Below, piece by piece: positions 1-5,952 of a DNA stretch of 5,952 bases (positions are counted from its first letter, which is position 1; each line of letters begins with the position of its first letter). The stretch comes from Paracoccaceae bacterium (lineage in GTDB: Bacteria; Pseudomonadota; Alphaproteobacteria; Rhodobacterales; Rhodobacteraceae), in assembly GCA_007128995.1 (NCBI GenBank), contig SKWJ01000356.1, forward strand, positions 1 through 5,952, read 5' to 3'. The notes under the pieces were generated by a model that saw only the letters and a list, made by a program, of their open reading frames with translations, had not been told where the DNA came from and did no database searches. Made by a program: the position numbers and the translations under genes.

Positions 1-131
<131 letters not shown>

Positions 132-158
132 CTATGCCCGTTCGTCCGATTTCTGTCT

Positions 159-187
159 GCTATAGCTGCGTTCTGCTTCAGTTTCTA
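159..187 (-). promoter_or_regulatory. Candidate sigma70-type promoter for eno
   Basis: On the minus strand, TAGAAA (187-182, overlapping the TAG stop of the upstream transporter gene) and TATAGC (164-159) are separated by exactly 17 nt. Each hexamer matches four of six consensus positions. A transcript from here would have a 5' leader of roughly 30 nt before the eno ATG. TATAGC sits inside the 8-bp palindrome GCTATAGC (159-166). This is pattern matching only; hexamers of this quality also occur by chance. Confidence 0.3.
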
Positions 188-1048
188 GGCCGCTTTCGTT
201 TCTCGCCACAGGGTAAAGATACCTGCACCCACAATGATCGTGGCACCCAGCAATGTCAGTGCATCGGGTCGTTCGCCGAATACCAGAATGGCAACCAGCA
301 AGGCCCATAACATGCGGGTATAGCGAAACGGTGTGACAAAAGACAATTCACCGACTCGCATCGCAGCAACGATGGCGTAATAGGCAAGGATACCGATCAG
401 CAGTGCCGCGCCCAATGCGGCTGCCTGCGCGACATCAGGAAGCACAGGCGGTTGATTCATAACGATCATCAGACAAATTCCGCCGGGCACGAGTGTAGCA
501 AAGGCCCAACTGGATATCTGATAGCTGGAAATCGTTCGGGGAACCGCCCGCGTTGCCAGATCACGCCCTGCTAGCCCAATGACGCCAACAACTGCAAACA
601 GCGAAGCGGGCTCGAATTCCGCCATACCGGGACGGATGATCAACAGGACGCCAAGGAACCCAAGAAGGATTGCACTCCATCGTCTCCAGCCGACTTTCTC
701 ACCAAGAAAGAGGACCGCGCCCAGCGTGACAAAGAGCGGTGCGGCTTGCAGGATGGCAGATGCCGTCGCGAGGCTTGCAAGGATAAATCCAAGCACAAAG
801 CCCAGCGAGCCAATGAGTTCCGAGATGTTGCGGACCAAAAGGGCCGGCGTCAGCAGGGCAGACGAAAGCACCTGTTGCCCCCGGCGATGCGCCATAAAGC
901 CGAAGGTTGCCGCACCGCCGATCCCGAGCACGAGCAGGATTTGCCCAACAGGCAATGCGCCTGCAAGAAGCTTGATGAACATGTCTTCAAGTGCAAACCC
1001 AGCCATCGCCAGCGCCATCAGAAGCGCGCCGCGCAGATTGTCGGACAT
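185..1048 (-). CDS. DMT-superfamily (EamA domain) inner-membrane transporter
   Basis: This 287-aa, strongly hydrophobic protein has the two-repeat, roughly ten-helix architecture of the drug/metabolite transporter superfamily. Repeat one covers about residues 7-140 and ends in the familiar block from APLFVTLGAVLFLGEKV (103-119) to the glycine-rich helix closing at LLIIRPG (135-141). Repeat two covers about 147-281, with a matching FVTPFRYTRMLWALLVAILVFGERP (237-261) ending. The length is normal for the family. The ATG at 1048 is supported by AAGGA (1057-1061) 8 nt upstream. The substrate cannot be told from sequence: DMT members export amino acids or drugs or import metabolites. It lies 110 nt past petC, beyond that operon's terminator, so it probably has its own promoter, although I found no convincing one in 1062-1113. 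There is no sign of damage or transfer. Confidence 0.9.
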   Translation of the reverse strand: MSDNLRGALLMALAMAGFALEDMFIKLLAGALPVGQILLVLGIGGAATFGFMAHRRGQQVLSSALLTPALLVRNISELIGSLGFVLGFILASLATASAILQAAPLFVTLGAVLFLGEKVGWRRWSAILLGFLGVLLIIRPGMAEFEPASLFAVVGVIGLAGRDLATRAVPRTISSYQISSWAFATLVPGGICLMIVMNQPPVLPDVAQAAALGAALLIGILAYYAIVAAMRVGELSFVTPFRYTRMLWALLVAILVFGERPDALTLLGATIIVGAGIFTLWRETKAA

Positions 1049-1105
1049 GTCTTAAGTCCTTCATGTGGTGTCAGGCGGCAGGGCTATCGGGAAATGCAGA
1101 TGTTG

Positions 1106-1137
1106 AAAAGCAAAAACGCGCCCCGGAGGGCGCGTTT
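1106..1137 (-). terminator. Rho-independent terminator of the petABC operon
   Basis: A perfect 10-bp stem, AAACGCGCCC (1114-1123) with GGGCGCGTTT (1128-1137), closes a 4-nt loop (1124-1127). On the minus strand it is followed by a T-rich tract (TTTTT G C TTTT, down to 1106). It begins 21 nt after the petC stop codon. Orientation and T-tract fit termination of transcription leaving petC; no comparable T-tract follows the stem on the other strand. Confidence 0.93.
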
Positions 1138-1158
1138 GAAAGATCATCTTTTCGTAGA

Positions 1159-1956
1159 TCAGTCTCTTTTGGCGGCCTTCTTGACTGGCGCCCAGAGTTG
1201 CTTGTTTGTCAGATAGAGCAGCGCTGCGAGAACCGACAGGAAGATCACCCCGACAAAACCTGCATGCTTGCGCTCAACCAGCTTGGGTTCGGCAGTCCAC
1301 ATCAAAAAGGCAGCAACGTCGAGCGCCATCTGCTCTTCCGTGGCGGGTGTGCCGTCTTCATAGAACACCATGTCATCAAACAACACAGGTGCCATCGAGA
1401 CCCAGTCTCCATAGGCCTTGTTGTAATAGAACATGGAGCCAGCCTGGAAATCTTCCTCGCCGGTATAGCCCAGCAGGAAGGACGCGACATATTCCGGACC
1501 GCCGATACCCTTCATCAGCTGGTTGATTCCCAGACCGTACGGGCCGCTGAACCCCGCGCGGGCCTTCGTCATCAGACTGAGATCTGGAGCGCCTTCAAAC
1601 TGGGATTCCGGGAAGTGATCCGGCCCCGTGGCGGGTCGCCAATCGCGCAGTTCGTTGTCCCAGACCTCATACATGTCTGCGAAGGCACGCATCTGATCGT
1701 CCGGCAGTTCCGGGCCATTCCGGTCAGACAAGGTGCGGAAGGCCACATATTGCAGCCCATGGCAACTGGAGCAGACCTCATGATAGACCTGCAAGCCACG
1801 TTGCAACTGGTTTCGGTCATATGTTCCGGTCAGCCCCTGAAAGGAAAAGTCGAAATTTGTGACTTCTCCCTTCACCTTTTTCGCTTCTGCCATGGTGGCG
1901 GGCAGTGCCAGCACCACGGCAGACAGAGCAGCAACGGCAAAGTTCCTCAGTTTCAT
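1159..1956 (-). CDS. petC: Cytochrome c1 of the bc1 complex
   Basis: This is the heme c subunit of ubiquinol:cytochrome c oxidoreductase; it takes electrons from the Rieske centre and passes them to soluble or membrane cytochrome c. The 265-aa precursor has a Sec signal peptide (about 1-25, basic MKLR start, hydrophobic core, likely cleavage after A-E-A). The heme-binding motif is CSSCH at 62-66, with H66 the axial ligand, and the predicted sixth ligand is M188 in WVSMAPVL. A single C-terminal anchor helix (about 232-250) is followed by the basic tail [15 protein letters not shown]. The segment [18 protein letters not shown] (213-230) is typical of alphaproteobacterial c1. The ATG at 1956 has AAAGGA (1965-1970) 8 nt upstream. 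It follows petB by 24 nt and is the last gene of the operon. No cysteine occurs outside the heme motif, unlike Rhodobacter c1. Confidence 0.98.
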   Translation of the reverse strand: MKLRNFAVAALSAVVLALPATMAEAKKVKGEVTNFDFSFQGLTGTYDRNQLQRGLQVYHEVCSSCHGLQYVAFRTLSDRNGPELPDDQMRAFADMYEVWDNELRDWRPATGPDHFPESQFEGAPDLSLMTKARAGFSGPYGLGINQLMKGIGGPEYVASFLLGYTGEEDFQAGSMFYYNKAYGDWVSMAPVLFDDMVFYEDGTPATEEQMALDVAAFLMWTAEPKLVERKHAGFVGVIFLSVLAALLYLTNKQLWAPVKKAAKRD

Positions 1957-1980
1957 ATGTCTTATCCTTTCGGTGCGCCG

Positions 1981-3336
1981 TTACTCAGCCGGGATGGGTT
2001 CGGCTGACGGCCCCTTCGGGTCGTTGTCCGATTTCGACTTCAGGCTTGCCTTGAAGTCCTCTTCGATGCTCTCGGCTTCGGGCAATGGCTTTTCGAGAAC
2101 GCCAAGCAAAGGCAGGATCACAAGGAAATATGCGAACCAGTAGGTTGTCCCGATGAGCGCAATATTCGTGTAAATCCCCTCAGCAGGCATTGCTCCTACC
2201 CAGGTCAGTACGACGAAGTTCACGATGAACAGCCAGAACCACCATTTGAACATCGGTCTGTAGCGCCCCGAGCGTACCGAGGATGTATCCAGCCAGGGCA
2301 GCAGCGCCCAGACAAAGATCGCACCGAACATGGCCAGGACGCCGAAGAATGTCGCGTCGATAATCCCGAAGGTCAGCCAGTTGACCGCCATCACTATCCA
2401 GACATCGGACGTGAAGGCGCGCAACACGGCGTAGAAGGGCAGGAAGTACCATTCCGGCACGATTTCTGGCGGTGTCACCAGCGGATTGGCTTCGATATAG
2501 TTGTCAGAGTGACCCAGGAAGTTCGGCATGAAGCCCACAAGCGCCCAGAAGATGACGAAGATCACCGCCAAGGCGAAGAGATCCTTGATGACGAAATAGG
2601 GCCAGAAAGGAAGGGTATCCTTTTCAGCTTCTTCTTTCGAGCTGCGACGCACCTCAACCCCTGTCGGGTTATTGTTGCCCGTGGTGTGGAAGGCCCAGAT
2701 ATGGACGATCGAAAGACCCAGAATCACGAAAGGCAGCAGGTAATGCAGCGAGAAAAAGCGGTTGAGCGCCGCGTTGTCCACAGCCGGTCCGCCCAGCAGC
2801 CAAGTTTGCAACATTTCACCGATGCCCGGAACGGCGCCGAACAGACCTGTGATCACTGTTGCGCCCCAGAAGGACATCTGACCCCAAGGCAGCACGTAGC
2901 CCATGAAAGCTGTTGCCATCATCGCGAGGTAGATCAACATGCCGATGATCCACGTGATTTCGCGCGGCGCCTTGTAGCTGCCGTAATACATGCTGCGGAA
3001 CATATGCAGATACACGGCAAAGAAAAACAGCATTGAGCCGTTCTGGTGGATATAGCGGATCATGTGACCACCATTCACGTTCCGCATGATGTGCTCGACG
3101 CTCGCGAATGCATGGTCGACATGGGGCGTGTAATGCATGGCCAGAACGATGCCGGTCACGATCTGCAGAATAAGGCAGGTCATCAGGACGATGCCCCAGA
3201 TCCACATCCAGTTCAGGTTTTTTGGTGTCGGGATCGTGATCGTGTCATAAATCAGGCCGACAATCGGAAGCCGGCGATGAATCCATTTTTCAGCGTTCGA
3301 CTTCGGTTCGTAATGATCGTGTGGAATTCCAGACAT
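1981..3336 (-). CDS. petB: Cytochrome b of the bc1 complex
   Basis: This is the quinol-oxidising and quinone-reducing membrane subunit of complex III, with two b hemes and the Qo and Qi sites of the Q cycle. The 451-aa protein is full length with eight expected helices. The heme ligands are H97/H198 and H111/H212, numbering identical to Rhodobacter cytochrome b, which also supports the chosen ATG. The Qo motif PEWY is at 294-297 (E295). Qi-site candidates H217, K251 and D252 are present. [17 protein letters not shown] (150-166) is the conserved cd region. The C-terminal tail after the last helix (about 415-451) is hydrophilic and charged. The gene starts 11 nt after petA; the gap reads GGGAGAGGTAA and supplies the ribosome binding site. 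Nothing is missing or disrupted. Confidence 0.99.
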   Translation of the reverse strand: MSGIPHDHYEPKSNAEKWIHRRLPIVGLIYDTITIPTPKNLNWMWIWGIVLMTCLILQIVTGIVLAMHYTPHVDHAFASVEHIMRNVNGGHMIRYIHQNGSMLFFFAVYLHMFRSMYYGSYKAPREITWIIGMLIYLAMMATAFMGYVLPWGQMSFWGATVITGLFGAVPGIGEMLQTWLLGGPAVDNAALNRFFSLHYLLPFVILGLSIVHIWAFHTTGNNNPTGVEVRRSSKEEAEKDTLPFWPYFVIKDLFALAVIFVIFWALVGFMPNFLGHSDNYIEANPLVTPPEIVPEWYFLPFYAVLRAFTSDVWIVMAVNWLTFGIIDATFFGVLAMFGAIFVWALLPWLDTSSVRSGRYRPMFKWWFWLFIVNFVVLTWVGAMPAEGIYTNIALIGTTYWFAYFLVILPLLGVLEKPLPEAESIEEDFKASLKSKSDNDPKGPSAEPIPAE

Positions 3337-3347
3337 TTACCTCTCCC

Positions 3348-3911
3348 TTAGCCGAGCTGAATGGTTGTTTCATCGACGAAGCTTGCGACCGGAATATGCA
3401 TGTTTTCGGGGGCGGGCCCCCGACGAATGCGACCGGCAGTGTCATAATGAGATCCGTGGCACGGGCAGAACCAGCCGCCAAAATCGCCAGAATTGTTGCC
3501 CAGCGGCACACAGCCAAGATGGGTGCAGACGCCGGTCATCACCAGCCATTCGCCCGCGTCATCCATTGTACGGTTCGCATCAAGCGCGTCGGTACCCGGT
3601 TTGTTTGGGTTGCGCGATTGACGATCAATGCTCAGGTCTGCAAGGTCGACAGCGCGTCCTTCGGCAATCTCTTCTTCGGTGCGACGGCGAATGAAAACGG
3701 GCTTGCCAAGAAAGTTGACGGTCAATTGACCACCTTGTTCAAGTCCGCCAACATCGACAAAGATCGATGAAAGCGCCTGAACATCGGCCGAGGGATTCAT
3801 CTGGGCGACAAGTGGCCAGACGGCGGCACCGACGGTCACGACGCCGGCCCCGGCGGTCGCATAGTAGATGAAATCCCTGCGGGTGCTTTCGTTGTCATCA
3901 GCGTGGGACAC
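3348..3911 (-). CDS. petA: Rieske [2Fe-2S] iron-sulfur subunit of the bc1 complex (GTG start)
   Basis: The Rieske protein accepts the first electron from quinol at Qo and swings to cytochrome c1. The cluster motifs are C129-T-H131-L-G-C134 and C149-P-C151-H152, so the ligands are C129, H131, C149 and H152, with C134-C151 as the disulfide. S154 and Y156 (GSHY), which tune redox potential, are kept. The N-terminus carries a Tat-type motif STRRDF (9-14) before a hydrophobic helix (about 15-36) that remains as the membrane anchor, then the hinge ([12 protein letters not shown]). I place the start at GTG 3911: AAAGGGAG (3919-3926) lies 7 nt upstream, the product is 187 aa, and the residue numbers then match Rhodobacter sphaeroides exactly. 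An in-frame ATG at 3917 lies only 1 nt from that ribosome binding site, and the open frame continues to a TTG at 3947; both are less likely. It is the first gene of petABC. Confidence 0.97.
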   Translation of the reverse strand: MSHADDNESTRRDFIYYATAGAGVVTVGAAVWPLVAQMNPSADVQALSSIFVDVGGLEQGGQLTVNFLGKPVFIRRRTEEEIAEGRAVDLADLSIDRQSRNPNKPGTDALDANRTMDDAGEWLVMTGVCTHLGCVPLGNNSGDFGGWFCPCHGSHYDTAGRIRRGPAPENMHIPVASFVDETTIQLG

Positions 3912-3918
3912 GAGCATT

Positions 3919-3926
3919 CTCCCTTT
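3919..3926 (-). promoter_or_regulatory. Ribosome binding site that decides the petA start
   Basis: AAAGGGAG on the minus strand ends 7 nt before GTG (3911), an ideal distance. The in-frame ATG at 3917 is separated from it by a single base, and the TTG at 3947 lies upstream of it. The site therefore selects GTG. Confidence 0.8.
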
Positions 3927-3937
3927 TCTCTGGGTAC

Positions 3938-3980
3938 GAGGCTGCAATATTTGATCCGGCCACAGGAAATCCGCAGCCTC
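3938..3980 (-). repeat. 8-bp inverted repeat in the petA 5' leader
   Basis: GAGGCTGC (3938-3945) and GCAGCCTC (3973-3980) are perfectly complementary across a 27-nt loop, about 12 nt upstream of the petA ribosome binding site. There is no T-tract after it, so it is not an intrinsic terminator. It could form an RNA hairpin in the leader; significance is unproven. Confidence 0.4.
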
Positions 3981-4038
3981 TCGAAGCCGGTATGTAGCGG
4001 GGAAACCCTATCCCGTCTAGCTGCGAATCCGGGTTATG

Positions 4039-4053
4039 GTGTCGCAGGGACAC
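4039..4053. promoter_or_regulatory. GTGTC-N5-GACAC dyad, possible regulator site
   Basis: A perfect 5-bp dyad with spacer GCAGG sits about 20 nt downstream of the candidate -35 element TTGACC. It contains GTCGC, a pentamer resembling half-sites reported for RegA/PrrA-type regulators. This is resemblance only; short dyads are common in GC-rich DNA. Confidence 0.25.
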
Positions 4054-4114
4054 AGATTTTGCGAGTAATTTCGGGGTCAACTCTGTCATGGTCCGATGTC
4101 AGCGCAAACGACAC

Positions 4115-4735
4115 TCAGTCTTTGGGGGGGGCGGTGGCGATCATGCTCTCTCGCTGGGACAGGGTAGCGTACCAGCGTGTCAGCGCAGGCCGGTTTTGCC
4201 GCCAATCGCGAGTATCAAGGCGCAGGTCAAGATACCCCAGCGCACAGCCCAACGCGATCTGGCCAATACACAGCGGTCCTGCAAGGTAAGCCATCCAGCG
4301 ACCTTCGATGACATCAAGGCTTCGCGCGATCTTGGTCCATTGGCCGTCGATAAAGGGCAACAGGCGCATCTCTTCCGTGCGCAGCCGGGTTTCATAGACC
4401 ATCAGCAATGCTGCATCAAGCATGCCATCGGCTGTCGCCTCAAGCGTCAATGCGTCCCAGCGCCGGGGCCCTTCAGGGTAAAGTCCGGCCTCAGCATGTG
4501 CATTGAGATACGCGCAAATAACGCGGCTGTCATAAATCGCGCTGCCATCCGCACGGGCCAGTGTGGGTACTTTCCCAAGCGGATTTGCCGCGATTGGCGC
4601 TAAGCCGGGGTCGAGCGGTGTCCCCGAACCGGTCACAATGGACAGTTGGTTGGCGATCCCGGCTTCGTTTGCCAGCACCATGACCTTGCGCACATAGGGG
4701 GAAGCGTGACTGTGATATAAGGTGAAAGCGGTCAT
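4115..4735 (-). CDS. Glutathione S-transferase family protein, YibF-like
   Basis: This 206-aa protein has the standard cytosolic GST layout. An N-terminal thioredoxin-fold domain (about 1-85) contains SPYVRK (12-17, candidate catalytic S12), NPLGKVP with the expected cis-proline P57, and D69-S70-R71, the position that binds the glutathione gamma-glutamyl group. An all-helical C-terminal domain follows, with ATADGMLDA (100-108), RSLDVIEGRW (138-147), ALGYLDLR and a final RESMIATAPP. These blocks resemble Escherichia coli YibF as I remember it. The physiological substrate is unknown; conjugation or glutathione-dependent redox chemistry is a family-level guess. The ATG overlaps the stop of the upstream gene (ATGA, 4735-4732), and no Shine-Dalgarno element precedes it, so it is probably translated by coupling. 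Codons close to the stop include a run of eight G/C (4124-4131), making the last residues (PPKD) sensitive to indels. Confidence 0.92.
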   Translation of the reverse strand: MTAFTLYHSHASPYVRKVMVLANEAGIANQLSIVTGSGTPLDPGLAPIAANPLGKVPTLARADGSAIYDSRVICAYLNAHAEAGLYPEGPRRWDALTLEATADGMLDAALLMVYETRLRTEEMRLLPFIDGQWTKIARSLDVIEGRWMAYLAGPLCIGQIALGCALGYLDLRLDTRDWRQNRPALTRWYATLSQRESMIATAPPKD

Positions 4736-5016
4736 ACGCGCCGCATTTTCAGACGCCCCAGGGCTGAGGCGTCAAACTCTATCCCAGGCCCGTTCACACC
4801 CAACCGGATAACGCGGCGAAACCGGGCTGCACCATTGACCTGATCGCGGTCATTTGGGCGATGCGCGAAGAAACCTTCTTCCAGATCATCCAGCGCATCT
4901 TCATGGCGCTGATCGACCCGGCCACGCTTGATCTGACGTGCGAGCGTGTAGCCAGCCAATGCGACAGCGCCGTATTTCGCGGCCACAACCGCAAGTGGAG
5001 CAAGGGGAAGTGCCAT
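4732..5016 (-). CDS. Small protein of unknown function with N-terminal hydrophobic segment
   Basis: I do not recognise this 94-aa protein. From the ATG at 5016 it starts MALPLAPLAVVAAKYGAVAL; residues 3-26 form one hydrophobic, alanine-rich segment that could span or anchor in the membrane. It continues into a basic stretch (RQIKRGRVDQR, 27-37), an acidic patch (HEDALDDLEEGFF, 38-50) and a basic C-terminal half with an R-G-V-N-G-P-G-I-E-F-D-like turn. AGAGG (5027-5031) lies 10 nt before the ATG. A TTG-started extension to 5055 is possible but would run through the dyads and has no better ribosome binding site. It overlaps the GST gene by 4 nt, so the two are almost certainly co-translated. 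The coupling to a real gene supports it being coding. No catalytic motif or cysteine is visible. Confidence 0.75.
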   Translation of the reverse strand: MALPLAPLAVVAAKYGAVALAGYTLARQIKRGRVDQRHEDALDDLEEGFFAHRPNDRDQVNGAARFRRVIRLGVNGPGIEFDASALGRLKMRRV

Positions 5017-5029
5017 GCGTCGAATACCT

Positions 5030-5055
5030 CTGTTATATTTTGATAACAGTATCAA
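5030..5055. promoter_or_regulatory. Two overlapping perfect dyads upstream of the small-protein/GST operon
   Basis: CTGTTAT (5030-5036) pairs with ATAACAG (5043-5049) across a 6-nt AT-rich spacer, and TTGATA (5040-5045) pairs with TATCAA (5050-5055) across ACAG. The two dyads share 5040-5049. The stretch is much more AT-rich than its surroundings and lies 14 nt before the ATG of the small protein, where an operator would be expected. The second dyad looks like an FNR site but has a 6-nt instead of 4-nt gap between TTGAT and ATCAA. The regulator is not identifiable. Confidence 0.45.
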
Positions 5056-5073
5056 GTTTCAGGCGTTTGTCCA
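5046..5073 (-). promoter_or_regulatory. Candidate promoter of the small-protein/GST operon
   Basis: On the minus strand TGGACA (5073-5068, five of six matches to TTGACA) and TACTGT (5051-5046, three of six) are 16 nt apart. The -10 element would lie inside the overlapping dyads, consistent with a repressor site. An alternative -10, TATAAC (5037-5032), lacks a good -35. Weak evidence from pattern only. Confidence 0.3.
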
Positions 5074-5105
5074 TTCACGCTTTTGCTGTGTGTGGGTCCG
5101 CCGGG

Positions 5106-5952
5106 TCAGGGCAATAACGGTTGGTTGGGCGCAAGCGGTACGTCTTTGTCGATGGCAATGCGTGCAAGCGGCCATTCCAGCGTGACCAGCGCCCCATGCA
5201 ATGGAGGGGTGTCGGGCAGTTCGGCACATTTGCCGTTCTGGTTTGCGAATGCCAGCCGGGCGCCGCTGCGTTCGAGCAGGGTTTTGGCGATGAACATGCC
5301 CAATCCCATACCTTCATAATTGGGCCTGCGTCGGGGGCGGTCGGGCGCGCGGCGGCGGCGGATGAATGGCTCTCCCAGATACCCGATGATCTGAGCGGGG
5401 AACCCCTCGCCGTTATCTCTGATCCGGATACGCAGGCGCGTATCTGTCCAGTCGGCCTGAATCCAGACATCGGATTGCGCGAAATCAACCGCGTTCTGGA
5501 TCAGGTTCCGCAAGCCGTGAACAATCTCCGGTCGCCGCTGGATCAAGGGTTGCTCGGCGCTGCCTGATGGGCCGGGCGACAGCAGAAAATGTACTGCCTT
5601 GCCCCGCCCCAGATGCGGCTCCGCAGCCTCGTACAGCAGTGCTTCCAGCGGCGCGCGGCGAAGATGGGTGTCATCTTTTCCTGCCCGACCCATCGAGCGC
5701 AGGATGTCCCGGCATCGATCTGCCTGTTCCGACAGGATGCGGGCATCCTCGGCGAGTTCGGGCTGATTGCGCAATTCAGTGGCGAGTTCCGAGGCGATCA
5801 GTTTTATTGTCGCAAGCGGTGTGCCCAGTTCATGCGCAGTCGCAGCGACAACCCCTCCGAGATCCGTCAGTTTCTGCTCTCTTGACAGCGCCATCTGCGC
5901 GGCCAGCAGCGCGTCCGCCATCGAATTCGCCTCGGCCGCAATGCGTTGCGCA
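5106..5952 (-). CDS. regB: Redox sensor histidine kinase RegB/PrrB/ActS, C-terminal part (partial at window edge)
   Basis: RegB autophosphorylates under reducing conditions and passes phosphate to RegA, which controls respiration, photosynthesis, carbon and nitrogen fixation genes in related bacteria. The reading frame stays open to the window end, giving 281 residues; about 180 N-terminal residues with the transmembrane and quinone-binding part are outside. Numbering from the first complete codon, the H-box is HELGTPLATIKL with phospho-accepting H40. C80 in ADRCRDIL lies exactly 40 residues later, the same spacing as H225 and redox-active C265 of Rhodobacter capsulatus RegB. The ATP-binding domain shows the N-box (HGLRNLIQNAVDFA, N149/N153), G1 (DNGEG, 179-183), the F-box (GEPF) and G2 (GMGLG, 214-218). 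An arginine-rich link (RRRR...PRRRP) joins the F-box and G2. The ATG at 5921 is internal, not the start. No clear terminator follows the TGA; the next gene begins 89 nt later. Confidence 0.95.
   Translation of the reverse strand, partial: AQRIAAEANSMADALLAAQMALSREQKLTDLGGVVAATAHELGTPLATIKLIASELATELRNQPELAEDARILSEQADRCRDILRSMGRAGKDDTHLRRAPLEALLYEAAEPHLGRGKAVHFLLSPGPSGSAEQPLIQRRPEIVHGLRNLIQNAVDFAQSDVWIQADWTDTRLRIRIRDNGEGFPAQIIGYLGEPFIRRRRAPDRPRRRPNYEGMGLGMFIAKTLLERSGARLAFANQNGKCAELPDTPPLHGALVTLEWPLARIAIDKDVPLAPNQPLLP

Larger units (their letters stand above)
3912..4114 (-). promoter_or_regulatory. Non-coding leader of petABC with candidate promoter and dyads
   Basis: These 203 nt lie between the GST stop and petA and hold no convincing gene. 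No intrinsic terminator with a T-tract follows the GST gene, so read-through into pet cannot be excluded. The best -35 element is TTGACC (4080-4075, five of six consensus positions), but its -10 region (about 4057-4052) matches poorly, so the promoter assignment is tentative. Two further TGACA copies (around 4089 and 4103) lie just upstream. Downstream are a GTGTC-N5-GACAC dyad (4039-4053), a GAATC site of the GANTC type methylated by CcrM in this class (4025-4029), and an 8-bp inverted repeat (3938-3980). The length and the absence of coding sequence suggest that the bc1 promoter and its control sites are here. Confidence 0.5.

Noticed and set aside
991..2007. Long open frame on the plus strand (338 codons) opposite petC and the transporter start
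   Set aside because: It is the antisense shadow of petC, crosses a strong terminator and an intergenic region, and its translation has no family-like features, whereas the minus-strand frame is an unmistakable cytochrome c1.
2509..3036. Plus-strand open frame of 175 codons opposite petB
   Set aside because: It is a composition-driven shadow of the cytochrome b codons: rich in His, Gln and Arg with no hydrophobic or domain pattern.
3898..4089. 63-codon minus-strand frame in the petA leader that overlaps the petA start
   Set aside because: No good ribosome binding site, no recognisable composition or motif, and it runs into petA in another frame. It could be a leader peptide, but nothing supports that.
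5030..5049. Zur-type operator (TGTTAT...ATAACA)
   Set aside because: The arms look alike but the central gap is too long for the Zur consensus I know, and no zinc-related gene is adjacent.
5040..5055. FNR/FnrL-like box TTGAT...ATCAA
   Set aside because: The half-sites are six bases apart, not the four required by the FNR consensus TTGAT-N4-ATCAA. Retained only as an unassigned dyad.
5056..5105. Possible intrinsic terminator after regB
   Set aside because: Only a 4-bp GCGT/ACGC stem with a long loop and no following T-tract could be drawn, so no terminator is called.

Overview
The window looks like an alphaproteobacterial chromosome segment, most likely Rhodobacterales (Roseobacter/Rhodobacter relatives). 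The reasons are a RegB-type redox sensor kinase, a three-gene petABC operon whose Rieske and cytochrome b residue numbering coincides with the Rhodobacter proteins, and moderately high GC. Every recognisable gene is on the minus strand, so transcription runs from high to low coordinates. The taxonomic call is by remembered similarity, not by a search.

Layout in transcription order: (1) the C-terminal 281 residues of the histidine kinase RegB/PrrB/ActS (5106-5952), with its N-terminal membrane part outside the window; (2) an 89-nt gap holding two overlapping perfect dyads and a possible promoter; (3) a 94-aa protein of unknown function (4732-5016) overlapping by 4 nt (ATGA) a YibF-like glutathione S-transferase (4115-4735); (4) a 203-nt non-coding leader with candidate regulatory dyads; (5) petA-petB-petC, the complete cytochrome bc1 complex (3911 to 1159), closed by a strong intrinsic terminator (1106-1137); (6) an EamA-family DMT membrane transporter (185-1048); (7) the first 40 codons of enolase (1-122), running off the window.

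The functional core is respiratory: bc1 takes electrons from quinol to cytochrome c, and RegB senses redox state (quinone pool and a reactive cysteine) and, with RegA, controls respiratory genes in related bacteria. Their proximity is suggestive, but direct control of this petABC copy is inference. The GST and the small membrane protein look like a translationally coupled pair. EamA and eno lie past the pet terminator and are probably transcribed separately from it.

I see no mobile element, CRISPR array, tRNA/rRNA, phage gene or obviously undescribed multi-gene system. The points most worth checking are the overlapping dyads before the small-protein gene, the pet leader, the GTG start of petA, and a cytochrome c1 with no cysteines beyond its heme motif but a beta-branched residue two before its methionine ligand.
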